Shown here: piece after piece, positions 10,301 through 17,747 of the stretch
How positions within the stretch are numbered: the stretch's first letter is position 1
Layout: each line of letters starts with the position of its first letter
Origin: JAHEDT01 sp963825615
GTDB lineage: Bacteria; Desulfobacterota; Desulfuromonadia; Desulfuromonadales; BM103
NCBI GenBank assembly: GCA_963825615.1
Contig: CAWGTV010000006.1
Span: forward strand, 62,001 to 126,000
Length of the DNA: 64,000 nucleotides
Direction of reading: 5' to 3'
Notes under the pieces: generated by a model
Databases searched by the model: none
What the model was told of the DNA's origin: nothing
Seen by the model: only the letters and a program-made list of their open reading frames with translations
Made by a program: the position numbers and the translations under genes

Positions 10301-10566
10301 CCATGGCCATCCACCCGCTGGGCACGGTGGACAAGGTCGTTTCGCGCATTCCCGTTGCCGGCTGGCTCCTCACCGGCGAAGACCGTGCCCTGTTGACAGC
10401 CCACTTCACCATCAAAGGCAGGACCGACGATGTGTCCGTGGCCGCGATGCCCTTTGACACCATCACCGAGCCCACTATAGGCCTGCTCAGGCGCATCCTC
10501 AGGCTGCCATTCAAACTGTTTGAAGACCCGCAGATTCTCTGGGGTGGCGAAAAGGATAAGGAGTAA
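7303..10566 (+). CDS. AsmA/YhdP-like (DUF3971) inner-membrane-anchored envelope protein
   Basis: A 1087-residue protein with one N-terminal transmembrane helix (about residues 15-35) followed by a very long beta-rich periplasmic domain. The C-terminal part (GNFSIQIHDGVLHQF, then VPVAGWLLTGED) is typical of the AsmA_2 C-terminal region shared with YhdP. YhdP and relatives are thought to form bridge-like structures carrying phospholipid between inner and outer membranes. The gene overlaps the kinase stop by 4 bp and is convergent with ubiE, with only 18 bp between the stops. An envelope lipid-homeostasis role is inferred from the family. Confidence 0.85.
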   Translation: MTTTATKSTSCKRLVIFATLTCTLLAAAWMTNFLLSFDLNDYRRQVEVSLSSLLSLPVTIADIHYNFHDANLALRINGLRVGNNNSTIELEAADTIINLQWMGLLQHDIKFTKISLTEPRILLRTAADRQNGAGKGQDKLTPIIIDQELLQTASIDAVEILSGTVLVDLTRPGQPLQQVTITGLDANLSEISLGRTLQLAMKGILLLPGQGTGSEWQLAGKSTLEMSRSEGLAPSLNLDLGVKNLDLGAAIDLFAGHFEGYSIVGKSALQLHVEGSPAAGIDFQAGLSSGSMALKPGPSYSEPINCRSLLVSGHLQTRGDHPEIRDLSLQVDDSRLAGSLNWAPPGQPFMATFILHESKLKIARIKQWLPDNVVLWKTIRQKLQDQGAVQIDRAEVTLHEDSAAQKKWRLDQIKGEVRQTSWTLDDTHSAEITSLPFELSGNRWQIMRGRGQLGALRMEASGTGEFNQGTAVLTTLDFSGDFPPAQLFEEWRVPTLGLVTNGQIGIKGHLEGSTDQLSLDLQADLSQFSIIHPAGLHLNPEPGDKLTLHGTLSPEVLSLDHGALKWSFAKGHVSGTSRRDDPDTLSLDALLTIDDLARLAETLPLLKKLQLRGQADLSIRQRGLPEDNSPDMTLTLRDAGLRASRFIADINQINGRIQLTPTGLSAENLRVHLGQSPVTVQAQLDDFNNPRLILKAKAPSIRADELVFRSNKALLREIDGHLEIDRDGLIFAPVDVHLDGGTDASVRGTISFHPPFAVQLDVSSEFAKIAEVIGLWTNHTSREKTQLKPDEAESPERKTETSIRISAKVKRGDLYGMSFHDATGIIIPTRARLSIHPLDFSVGDGFCNAQVLTAFSPGAPTLLRISGHAEDVDALEVYRELLNQKNIVRGKLRGDFYLTGEIGASYLPSSYGNFSIQIHDGVLHQFQFLSKVFSLLNVSQIFSLQLPDMDNEGMPFDTLSANIGLDQGILRTEDLNIQSEAMNQSYVGQLNLVNKEIDLSMAIHPLGTVDKVVSRIPVAGWLLTGEDRALLTAHFTIKGRTDDVSVAAMPFDTITEPTIGLLRRILRLPFKLFEDPQILWGGEKDKE

Positions 10567-10584
10567 CCATGGGAGGTGGTTGTG

Positions 10585-11298
10585 TCAGGCGATTCGCGTG
10601 CCGACATGCACGGCGGCAATGCCACCAGTCAGGTCAAAGACCTTGACATCGACGAAGCCGGCCTGCTCCATCATCGCTTTGAAGGTTTCACGATCAGGGA
10701 ATTCCAGTACGGAATCAGGCAGATATTGATATGCGCTGCGCTGGGAGAGCAATCCGCCAAGCCAGGGGAGGACGCGGCGAAAATAAAAGTAATAGACCTC
10801 CCGGAAGAAACTGTTGCGTGGCGTCGCAAACTCGAGGATCACCACCCGCCCGCCCGGCTTGAGCACCCGGGCCATCTCCGTGAGCCCTTGCTGCCGATCG
10901 ACCACGTTGCGGATGCCGAAAGCGATGGTGATACCGTCAAAGATTCCGTCCGGATGCGGCATCGATTCGCAAGGCGCATTGACCAGCAGGATGCGCTCAC
11001 GATAAGGGGAGGCGGCGATCTTGTCCCGCCCGAGCACCAGCATCCCCTGGGTAAAATCGGAACCGACTATCTTTACCGAAGGATCCGTCTGGCGGCCGAT
11101 CTCCAGCGCAACGTCACCGGTCCCCGTAGCGATATCCAGCACCAGACCGCCCCTGGGCACCGCCAGCTGACGGACGGCAAAGCGCCGCCAACGCCGGTCG
11201 ATCCCCAGGGACAGAACCCGGTTCAGAAGATCGTAGCGTGGCGCAATCTTGTCAAACATGTCGCGGATACCGCGACCTTTGTCAGTGAGTTTGGTCAT
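10585..11298 (-). CDS. ubiE: Demethylmenaquinone/ubiquinone methyltransferase UbiE/MenG
   Basis: A class I SAM-dependent methyltransferase that performs the final C-methylation of menaquinone (or a C-methylation in ubiquinone synthesis). The 237-residue length fits. The family N-terminal signature is visible as MFDKIAPRYDLLNRVLSLGIDRRWRRF. SAM motif I is LDIATGTGDVAL, and GITIAFGIRNVVDRQQGL is the second conserved block. In an organism of this kind the product is most likely menaquinone; that is inference. The gene is monocistronic here, converging on the AsmA-like gene. Confidence 0.95.
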   Translation of the reverse strand: MTKLTDKGRGIRDMFDKIAPRYDLLNRVLSLGIDRRWRRFAVRQLAVPRGGLVLDIATGTGDVALEIGRQTDPSVKIVGSDFTQGMLVLGRDKIAASPYRERILLVNAPCESMPHPDGIFDGITIAFGIRNVVDRQQGLTEMARVLKPGGRVVILEFATPRNSFFREVYYFYFRRVLPWLGGLLSQRSAYQYLPDSVLEFPDRETFKAMMEQAGFVDVKVFDLTGGIAAVHVGTRIA

Positions 11299-11641
11299 CT
11301 GTCCTTTGGCTTGCCTAAGGGAAACGCCGGTTATGTAACATGGCGACGCTGTTCCTGTCAGTAAAAATGTCGCCGCAACGACAGCCGGCCGGCACGCCCT
11401 TGCGCATGAGAACTGCCCTCAACGGCAAGGCCTATCACTGCTGCTGACCGTCACTCGTGATGCTTTGCGATCAGGTCTTTAGGAGAGGGACGCGTCCTTA
11501 AGAGGAGTTTGCAAAATACCTTGCCTGTGGCTCTTTTTTCACCATTCGCAGCGCAATAGTGGCATCATCCGTGACGCAGGGAGCCACTTAATAAACCTTT
11601 ACAGCTGACAACAGAGCAGCGTCACGTTACCGGAGTTATGC
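11299..11641. other. Intergenic region between divergent ubiE and EamA gene
   Basis: 343 bp between two divergent starts, so it must hold promoters for both genes. I see no convincing conserved promoter, riboswitch or small gene. A TTACCGGAG-like stretch lies just before the EamA start and could serve as its ribosome-binding site. Confidence 0.4.
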
Positions 11642-12550
11642 ATGACTGAAGAAACCCGTCGCCTGCTGCCTTTTTTGAGCCTGGTTATGGCCATGCTGCT
11701 CTGGGCCAGCTCTTTTGTGGCGCTCAAGCTGGCCTTCCGCGGCTATCACCCGATGCAGGTCATCTTTGGCCGGATGTTCATCGCCAGCCTTTGCTTTGTC
11801 GTCTTCATACCGTCCTTCCGCAAGCTCAACTGGCGCCGCCGCGACCTCAAATACCTCCTGGTCATGGCCGTTTGCGAACCCTGCCTCTATTTTATTTTCG
11901 AAGCCAAGGCCCTGGAGCTGACCAGTGCCTCGCAAGCCGGCATGATCACCGCGATGCTGCCGTTGCTGGTAGCAATCCTGGCCTGGGGGTTGCTGAAAGA
12001 ACAGATCAGCCGGCAGACCCTGACAGGATTCATGCTGGCGATTATCGGCGCCGGCTGGCTGGGGCTGGCCAGCGACACCAGCACGAGCGCCCCCTCCCCC
12101 CTGCTCGGTAATTTCTGTGAGTTCCTGGCGATGGTTTGCGCTGCCGGCTACACGGTGTCCCTCAAGCATTTGACGAGTAATTATCCGCCGCTCTTTCTGA
12201 CCGCCTTCCAGGCCTTCGTCGGCAGCCTGTTCTTCTTCCCCTTCCTTCTCCTGCCGGAGGTCGGCTTCCCCGGTCACTGGGAGCCGGGGCCCATCCTGGC
12301 GGTGATCTACCTCGGCACCTTCATCACCTTCGGCGCTTACGGCTGCTACAACTATGGCGTCAGCCGCGTCCCGGCAAGCCAAGCGGCCGGGTATGTCAAC
12401 CTGATTCCGGTGTTCGGCGTGTTGCTCGGCATGCTGGTCCTTGGTGATACCCTCAACCCGGCACAATGGCTGGCGTGTGGCCTGGTCTTCTGTGGCGTCG
12501 GCGTAAGCAGTTGGCACAAGGCCACCCCACTGGCAAAACCGACCATCTAA
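11642..12550 (+). CDS. DMT-superfamily EamA transporter
   Basis: A hydrophobic 302-residue protein with about ten predicted transmembrane helices arranged as two EamA repeats. The first repeat starts LLPFLSLVMAMLLWASSFVALK; the second ends with the helix region VPASQAAGYVNLIPVFGVLLGMLVLGD. The family exports amino acids, metabolites or drugs, and the substrate cannot be read from sequence. It stands alone, divergent from ubiE and convergent with the oxidoreductase operon to the right. A second EamA protein lies at 44675-45562 but is not closely similar. Confidence 0.9.
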   Translation: MTEETRRLLPFLSLVMAMLLWASSFVALKLAFRGYHPMQVIFGRMFIASLCFVVFIPSFRKLNWRRRDLKYLLVMAVCEPCLYFIFEAKALELTSASQAGMITAMLPLLVAILAWGLLKEQISRQTLTGFMLAIIGAGWLGLASDTSTSAPSPLLGNFCEFLAMVCAAGYTVSLKHLTSNYPPLFLTAFQAFVGSLFFFPFLLLPEVGFPGHWEPGPILAVIYLGTFITFGAYGCYNYGVSRVPASQAAGYVNLIPVFGVLLGMLVLGDTLNPAQWLACGLVFCGVGVSSWHKATPLAKPTI

Positions 12551-12708
12551 ACAACCAGGCATCATAGGTACACAGCGGCGAGTATCGAGACCCCCAAAAA
12601 AGGGCTCTTTCCTGGCAGGTTGTTGCTCTGCAGATTGCGTGCTGATTGATCACTGTCTTTGGCAGCCGTTGCGGCAAAAGCGCACCAGGACAACCGCCGC
12701 AGGCGGGG

Positions 12709-13386
12709 TTAAACCTCGAGGAACGCCATGCTGAAATCTGCCAGGCCGACCACCAGGCAGCGATCGAGCAGCTTCGGCGTTCTCCAGAGCACGTTGAACA
12801 GCTCGTTGACCATCAATCCGGCAATGATCACCACGCTGTCAGGTGTGACCGGGACGCTCCCCAGCGGTTGCCGGGCTCCTGCAAAGATCTCGTCGAAGGG
12901 TTGCGACTGCCCAACCAGAAGGGTCAACACCTGGCCGTTGTCGCCATGCAGGCCACCATGCACGAAGAAGGTGCCATCCGCAAGAGTCCGGTACAGGGCA
13001 AAACGGCTCCGATAGTTATCAAGACAGTCGGCAACGCCGTCCACCTTGGCGGGGGGCTGGAAAGCGTCATCGATGCGGCCGGGCAGTTCGATGACCCGGG
13101 TCGCTGCATTGATCTGGTTCAGGCGCTCTCTGGCCAGCGGCAGCTTCGCCCTGCCGATATCCTTCTCGCCATACAAGGTCTGCCGGTTCAGATCAGGCCA
13201 GTCGAGACAACCGTCATCGACCAGGTAGAGGGAGCCGATCCCGGCACGGACCAGCAACTGACTGACCGTTGCCCCCAGGCCGCCGACACCGGCAACCAGT
13301 AGGGAGGACTGCTGGATCAAACGCTGCTTCTCCTCCCCCCAATGCAGTACCTGGCGTGCATAACGCTCCGCGTCGGTGACGCTCAC
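12709..13386 (-). CDS. ThiF/MoeB-family adenylyltransferase of the aor operon (AorE-like)
   Basis: A Rossmann-fold E1-like enzyme that would adenylate the C-terminal Gly of a MoaD-type protein. The 225 residues show the nucleotide-binding GVGGLGATV near residue 33, LDWPDLNRQTLYGEKDIGRAK (the DxxNLxRQ/R finger region) and ADCLDNYRSRF. The CxxC pairs that bind zinc in MoeB and ThiF are absent, and it is shorter than E. coli MoeB (about 250). The GTG start overlaps the stop of the MoaD-like gene (GTGA), so the two are coupled. Its position as the last gene of the aldehyde oxidoreductase operon suggests a pathway-dedicated activator. Confidence 0.85.
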   Translation of the reverse strand: MSVTDAERYARQVLHWGEEKQRLIQQSSLLVAGVGGLGATVSQLLVRAGIGSLYLVDDGCLDWPDLNRQTLYGEKDIGRAKLPLARERLNQINAATRVIELPGRIDDAFQPPAKVDGVADCLDNYRSRFALYRTLADGTFFVHGGLHGDNGQVLTLLVGQSQPFDEIFAGARQPLGSVPVTPDSVVIIAGLMVNELFNVLWRTPKLLDRCLVVGLADFSMAFLEV

Positions 13387-13664
13387 CCTCCTGCCCCCGG
13401 CGGGAAAAAGGCCAGGACGTCGCCATTGGCAACCGGGGTCTGCAGCTCCTGCAGGTGCAGGATGTTTCTGCGATTGACCAGGATAATGGTCCCGGCGTGG
13501 GGCGTGCCCCGGTCGTCAAGCAGCTTGTGTAAAAAGGGGGTGGCGAGCTGCTTCTGGACCCTGTCCAGAACCGTTTGGACGGTATCGCCTTCGACCCAGG
13601 CAAGGTCCATGGAATTCTGCTTTAACAGCAGCCTGAGCAGGCTGAAAAATTGAATCTGCAGCAT
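13383..13664 (-). CDS. MoaD/ThiS-family sulfur carrier of the aor operon (AorD-like)
   Basis: A ubiquitin-fold sulfur carrier of 93 residues ending in PPGAGG, the C-terminal Gly-Gly expected to be adenylated and thiocarboxylated. It would supply the dithiolene sulfurs of metal-binding pterin. The start chosen is the ATG at 13664, with GGAAGG six bases upstream; the TTG two codons earlier is less likely. It overlaps the following MoeB/ThiF-like gene by 4 bp and sits 30 bp after the FAD subunit gene. A MoaD paralogue inside a tungsten-enzyme operon suggests a dedicated role in tungstopterin supply. Confidence 0.9.
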   Translation of the reverse strand: MLQIQFFSLLRLLLKQNSMDLAWVEGDTVQTVLDRVQKQLATPFLHKLLDDRGTPHAGTIILVNRRNILHLQELQTPVANGDVLAFFPPGAGG

Positions 13665-13694
13665 GATCAACCTTCCTGCGCGCCAAAGCGCACC

Positions 13695-14918
13695 CTATGC
13701 CAACCTCTGCAGGAAACTGGCGTAAGTGTTGGTTCGATACAGCGCCGACTCCCCGGGGAATACGCTGCGGGTGCGAACCCAATGATAGTACAGGCCCGCA
13801 TCGTTGGTCTCGCCAATCAGGGTCGCGCCGATGACCCGGCGCCGTTCGTTGAGGAATATCTTGCGGTAGCGGCCGGTGCCGGCGTCGTAGGTGCTCGATG
13901 TTTGCGAGGCGTCATCTTGGCAGTAGCCGATTGCGGCGATGTCCACGCCGAAAACCTCGGTGATGTTGTTCTTCAGGCTCCCCTCGTAAGCACAGGTCTT
14001 CCCCAGCATGTTCAGGGCGGCATTCTCACCCTGCTCGACGGCGGTCATCCAGTTGCCCTGGATGGTCGGCTCGCCAGTCACGAAATCCTTCCCTTCCGCG
14101 GCATCACCAGCGGCATAGATATCAGCGTGACTGGTACAGCAGTAATCGTCGACCAGGATGCCTTCGTGCACCTGCAACCCGGCCGCCCGGGCCAGCGCTA
14201 TGTTCGGGGTAACTCCCTTGCCAATAATCAGCATGTCGCTGGTCAGGTGACCACCGGAGGCCAGGGTCAACTCCAACTGGTCACCTTCGGCGATCGCCAC
14301 GATGTCGTCCTGCTTGTGCAGCAGCAGGCCGCATTTGCGGAACATCTCCTCGAGGATGGCCGAGGCGTCGGCGTCGACCACCCGGCTGAAGATCCGGTTG
14401 GAGCCGACCACCAGGTGTTTCTCTGCAGACTCCGGCGCATGCGAGAGCAGCGGCAGGCTGACCAGGCCGGCACCGACCGCCGTGATGCTGCGGGCGTTCT
14501 GCATGAGGGCCTCGAGCTTTTCGGCATCGGCCATGTGCCGCAGGGTGCAGGCCCGCTCGGAGGTGACCGCCAGGGTACGGGCTTCCGCTCCGATTGCCAG
14601 CAGCAGCTTGCCGAAGACGATCCGGCGGCCGTCGGCCAGTTCCAAGCGGTGGCCATCGGCATCGAGAGCGACGACGCTGCTGCCGAACAGCGTGGCGATC
14701 CCTTCGCGCCGGTAATAGTCATGACCGACAATGAAGAGGTTATCCCGGCCGGTCTTGCCGCCGACGTAGTAGGGTGTCAACACCCGGGAATAAGCCGGAT
14801 GATCTTCCCGGTCGATGAGCGCTACGGAGACATCCCTGGCATGCCGGCGCAGGGTGCGGACTGCCTGCAACCCTGCGGCACTGTTGCCGATCACGACGTA
14901 GTCGAAAGCTTCTGCCAT
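13695..14918 (-). CDS. FAD/NAD(P)-binding pyridine nucleotide oxidoreductase subunit (AorC-like)
   Basis: A 407-residue flavoprotein of the pyridine-nucleotide-disulfide oxidoreductase fold. The N-terminal FAD-binding motif is DYVVIGNSAAGLQAVRTL. Later come LLLAIGAEAR, the NAD(P)-binding region SITAVGAGLVSLPLL, and GDAAEGKDF, the second FAD contact. No redox-active CxxxxC pair of disulfide reductases is seen. In the operon it would pass electrons between NAD(H) and the Fe-S subunit of the aldehyde oxidoreductase, as AorC does in Aromatoleum. A GC-rich hairpin lies between it and the upstream catalytic gene. Confidence 0.9.
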   Translation of the reverse strand: MAEAFDYVVIGNSAAGLQAVRTLRRHARDVSVALIDREDHPAYSRVLTPYYVGGKTGRDNLFIVGHDYYRREGIATLFGSSVVALDADGHRLELADGRRIVFGKLLLAIGAEARTLAVTSERACTLRHMADAEKLEALMQNARSITAVGAGLVSLPLLSHAPESAEKHLVVGSNRIFSRVVDADASAILEEMFRKCGLLLHKQDDIVAIAEGDQLELTLASGGHLTSDMLIIGKGVTPNIALARAAGLQVHEGILVDDYCCTSHADIYAAGDAAEGKDFVTGEPTIQGNWMTAVEQGENAALNMLGKTCAYEGSLKNNITEVFGVDIAAIGYCQDDASQTSSTYDAGTGRYRKIFLNERRRVIGATLIGETNDAGLYYHWVRTRSVFPGESALYRTNTYASFLQRLA

Positions 14919-14947
14919 GCGTCACCTCATTTTCTAAACGGAGAGGA

Positions 14948-14965
14948 GCCCGCACGAATGCGGGC
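14948..14965 (-). terminator. Intercistronic hairpin in the aor operon
   Basis: A perfect 7-bp stem (GCCCGCA/TGCGGGC) closed by TTCG on the minus strand, followed by TCCTCTCCG rather than a U-run. It lies between the catalytic AOR gene and the FAD subunit gene. It may protect the upstream mRNA or lower expression of the downstream genes; it is not a canonical terminator. Confidence 0.5.
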
Positions 14966-14993
14966 CCCTTTGCCGTTCATGAGCCGCGACAAC

Positions 14994-16799
14994 CTAAGCC
15001 AGCCCGAGAGACTGCAGCTTTGCTTTGGTCGGGATGCCTTTGGCGCTCCAACCGCGGACCTCGTAGTACTCGGGAAGCATATCCGACAATCTGCAGACAT
15101 CACCCTTGACTGGGCCGTCCGGGAGGGGCTCTGAGAGCATCCGCTTCGGCAGGGTGTCCTGGGACGGGTCAATGCCGGCCTTGATGTTGTACATACGTTC
15201 CAGGTTGTAGATACGGTCTCCGGCGGTAAGCAGCTCTTCTTCGCTCATGCTGGTGCCATTCGCCGCATTGCAGAAGTTGGCAAACTGCGGCACGCCGATG
15301 CCGAAGGTGGTGAAGAGGCAGACACCGGACGAATCGACCACTGCGGTGAAGTCCTGGAAGATCTTCAGCCAGGTCGCCTTGCCTTCTGTCACATGTGGGT
15401 CAAGCTTCTCTGGGAGGCCGAGGATCTCGGGTGAAATCAGGTAGCCGCGCACATGGCAGGCGCCGCGGTTGCTGGTCGCGTACTCAAGGCCCATGCCCTG
15501 CACGCCGCGCGCATCGTAGGCGGGGAATTCCAGCTTCTTCACCGACATCGACAGCTCTGGCATACCGTAGCTGTCGGCCAGCCGGTAGGATCCGAGGCCG
15601 ATCTTCTTGCCAAACCCTTCACCCTTGCCGGTCATCTCGATCAGCTTGACCAGACTGTCGCCGTTGCCGAACTCCAGGGGCATGCCGGCCTCTTCTTCGG
15701 TAATCAGGCCTCTCTGGTAAAGCTCCATAGCGCAACCGATCGTCGAACCGGCGGTGATGGTGTCCATGCCATACTCGTTGCAGAGGTAGTTGGCCTTGGT
15801 CACTGCGGCCAGGTCGGAGATGCCGCAGGCTGCACCGAGCGCCCAGAGGGATTCGTACTCGGGGCCTTCGCCGTCGCCGGAGTATTTCCCGTCGGAGAGC
15901 TTGGTCACACGCCCGCAGCTGATGATGCAGCCCATACAGCTCTTGTTGCGTTTCAGGTAGGTCGCGGCCAGTGTCTCGCCGGAGATTTTATCCGCTTCGT
16001 CAAAGGTGCCAGTCTGGGCGTTGCGGGTCGGCAGGGCCCCGCTCTGGTTGATGATATTTACCAACACTGCGGTCCCCAGTGCGCCCAGCCCCTCGCCGGT
16101 GACCGGGTTTTGCTTGAGCAATCCGTATGACTCGAGGGCCGCGTCCCGGAAGGCCTTGGGGTCGGCGACCCGCACGCCGCCGGTGCCGCGGACAGCCACC
16201 GCCTTGAGGTTCTTGCTGCCCATGACCAAGCCGACCCCGCTGCGCCCGGCAGCCCGGTGCTTATCATTCATGATATTGGCGAAATGCACTCCGTTCTCAC
16301 CGGCCGGCCCGATGCAGGCCACCTTGGCATCGCCATGGAACTCATTGCGGATCGCATCTTCCGTCGCGTTGGTCGACTTCCCCCAGAGGTGCAGGGCACC
16401 GACCAGCTCGGCGCGATCGTTGTGAATCTGCAGATAGACCGGATGAGCCGACTTGCCTTCGAAGATGATCATGTCAAAACCGGCGTAGCGTAATTCGCTG
16501 GGGAAGTAACCGCCGGAGTTGGAACTGGCGATGGTTCCGGTGAGCGGCGACTTGGTCACGACCATGTAGCGGCCGTTGGCCGCACCGTAAGTGCCGGTCA
16601 GCGGCCCGGTGGCCATGATCAGCTTGTTCTCCGGGCTCATCGGATCGACTTCGGGAGAGACTTCCTCGATCAGATATTTGGTCGCCAGACCGCGACCACC
16701 GAGGTAAGCCTTGGCCCACTCGGTGTTGAGCGCCTCAGTCTTGCAGGTGCCAGCCGACAGATCAACACGCAATACCTTGCCTTTATTTCCCTTGCTCAT
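14994..16799 (-). CDS. aor: Aldehyde:ferredoxin oxidoreductase, tungsten-type catalytic subunit
   Basis: It interconverts aldehydes and carboxylic acids using a tungsto-bispterin cofactor and one [4Fe-4S] cluster. The 601-residue length matches the AOR family. The N-terminal AFOR domain starts KGKVLRVDLSAGTCKTEALN and includes YLGGRGLATKYL and GPLTGTYGAANGRYMVVTKSPLTG. Cluster cysteines are in SCMGCIISCGR and in DSSGVCLF near the C-terminus, where the DxxGxC pattern also contacts the pterin. It begins 1 bp after the Fe-S subunit stop. The neighbours indicate an NAD-linked multi-subunit AOR. Tungsten rather than molybdenum is the family norm, not shown by the sequence. Confidence 0.95.
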   Translation of the reverse strand: MSKGNKGKVLRVDLSAGTCKTEALNTEWAKAYLGGRGLATKYLIEEVSPEVDPMSPENKLIMATGPLTGTYGAANGRYMVVTKSPLTGTIASSNSGGYFPSELRYAGFDMIIFEGKSAHPVYLQIHNDRAELVGALHLWGKSTNATEDAIRNEFHGDAKVACIGPAGENGVHFANIMNDKHRAAGRSGVGLVMGSKNLKAVAVRGTGGVRVADPKAFRDAALESYGLLKQNPVTGEGLGALGTAVLVNIINQSGALPTRNAQTGTFDEADKISGETLAATYLKRNKSCMGCIISCGRVTKLSDGKYSGDGEGPEYESLWALGAACGISDLAAVTKANYLCNEYGMDTITAGSTIGCAMELYQRGLITEEEAGMPLEFGNGDSLVKLIEMTGKGEGFGKKIGLGSYRLADSYGMPELSMSVKKLEFPAYDARGVQGMGLEYATSNRGACHVRGYLISPEILGLPEKLDPHVTEGKATWLKIFQDFTAVVDSSGVCLFTTFGIGVPQFANFCNAANGTSMSEEELLTAGDRIYNLERMYNIKAGIDPSQDTLPKRMLSEPLPDGPVKGDVCRLSDMLPEYYEVRGWSAKGIPTKAKLQSLGLA

Positions 16800-16800
16800 A

Positions 16801-17280
16801 TCAAACCTCCATATGCCCGTTTTTCATCGTGTTGACAAAGCGCAGCACCTTCTGCCGCAGGGGCGTGTCCTCCTCGCCCAGGGTTAGGCACTGGGTCGGG
16901 CAGAAGGCCACGCACTCGGGGGTGTCACCCCCGCAGAGGTTGCATTTATCCGCCTTGCCAGTACTGTTCACGTACTTGATCATACCGAAGGGACAGGCAC
17001 TAACACAGGTCCGGCAACCGACGCACTTGACATCGTCGACGGTCACGACTCCGCTCGCCATGTCCTTGGTGATGGCGGTCTTGGGGCAAGCCTTTTCACA
17101 CCAGGGCTCATCACACTGCATGCAGGTGACAGTGATGAACTTTGCTTCCTCGAGAAAGACTTCGTTGTAGATACGGGAGCGACTGGGAGCAAACTCGCCG
17201 GTATGCTTGAACGAGCAGGACAGTTCACAGGTCTTGCAACCTACACATTTGGCCGGTTCGATGCGAATCAGTTTTTGCAT
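16801..17280 (-). CDS. Four-cluster ferredoxin-like subunit of the aldehyde oxidoreductase (AorA-like)
   Basis: A 159-residue electron-transfer protein with four cysteine quartets: CVGCKTCELSC, CMQCDEPWCEKAC, CVGCRTCVSAC, and CNLCGGDTPECVAFC. These predict four [4Fe-4S] clusters, as in the HycB/DmsB-type ferredoxin fold. The ATG at 17280 is preferred over the TTG two codons upstream because GGGAGG lies six bases before it. It is the first gene of the operon and immediately precedes the catalytic subunit. It probably wires the tungsten enzyme to the FAD subunit. In Aromatoleum the homologous subunit also mediates filament formation; whether that happens here is unknown. Confidence 0.93.
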   Translation of the reverse strand: MQKLIRIEPAKCVGCKTCELSCSFKHTGEFAPSRSRIYNEVFLEEAKFITVTCMQCDEPWCEKACPKTAITKDMASGVVTVDDVKCVGCRTCVSACPFGMIKYVNSTGKADKCNLCGGDTPECVAFCPTQCLTLGEEDTPLRQKVLRFVNTMKNGHMEV

Positions 17281-17747
17281 ATGCAACCTCCCTTAGAGTT
17301 GAGAAATCCCTGCTGCTGTTAGAGCAGCAACCCGTTTATCGAATAACCGGACAGCTCTGATACGCGTTCTGGCGGGAACCGTATACACCCGAGCAGTACA
17401 GCCGCGCGATCCATACGAGGCCTGAACGGAGCTTGTTCGTATCACCAGAGCAGCGAACACTTATGTTTGCGACCATCTTTTATAAAAACGGAAGTGCCAG
17501 AAACACCGATAAATAGCATTGTTGGGACCGTGGCAGCGCGACTCGATTGACGGTCAACCCATGTTTTGGTCGGAACGTCGGACGCACCCCCGCCGCCAAA
17601 TCAAAGGAGCAGGATGTGGTCCAAAATCTTTCCGGCCAGCAATCTGTAAATTATGACAGGAGAAAGAGACTTGGCAAGAGAGTCCACACTCTTTTCGGTG
17701 GGGAAAATCCACCCCTCGACGGGCAGCGGGCTTATGCCGGCAAACCG
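17281..17747 (-). promoter_or_regulatory. Structured leader/promoter region of the aor operon
   Basis: About 465 bp without a gene upstream of the Fe-S subunit. Read on the minus strand, the last 75 nt before the gene can form two hairpins. The first pairs 332-339 with 343-350 (positions 17332-17350), with one mismatch. The second is a perfect 7-bp stem TGCTGCT/AGCAGCA (17311-17329). A ribosome-binding site follows directly. I cannot match the leader to the Moco/Tuco RNA consensus by eye, and no clear sigma-70 or sigma-54 promoter was found. The right part is simply the region downstream of dppF. Confidence 0.35.

Noticed and set aside
13650..15134. 494-codon open frame antisense to the FAD subunit
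   Set aside because: Shadow frame of a well-supported gene, with no recognisable protein features.
17281..17560. Sigma-54 promoter before the aor operon
   Set aside because: A TGGCAC is present on the minus strand, but no GC at the -12 position with the right spacing.
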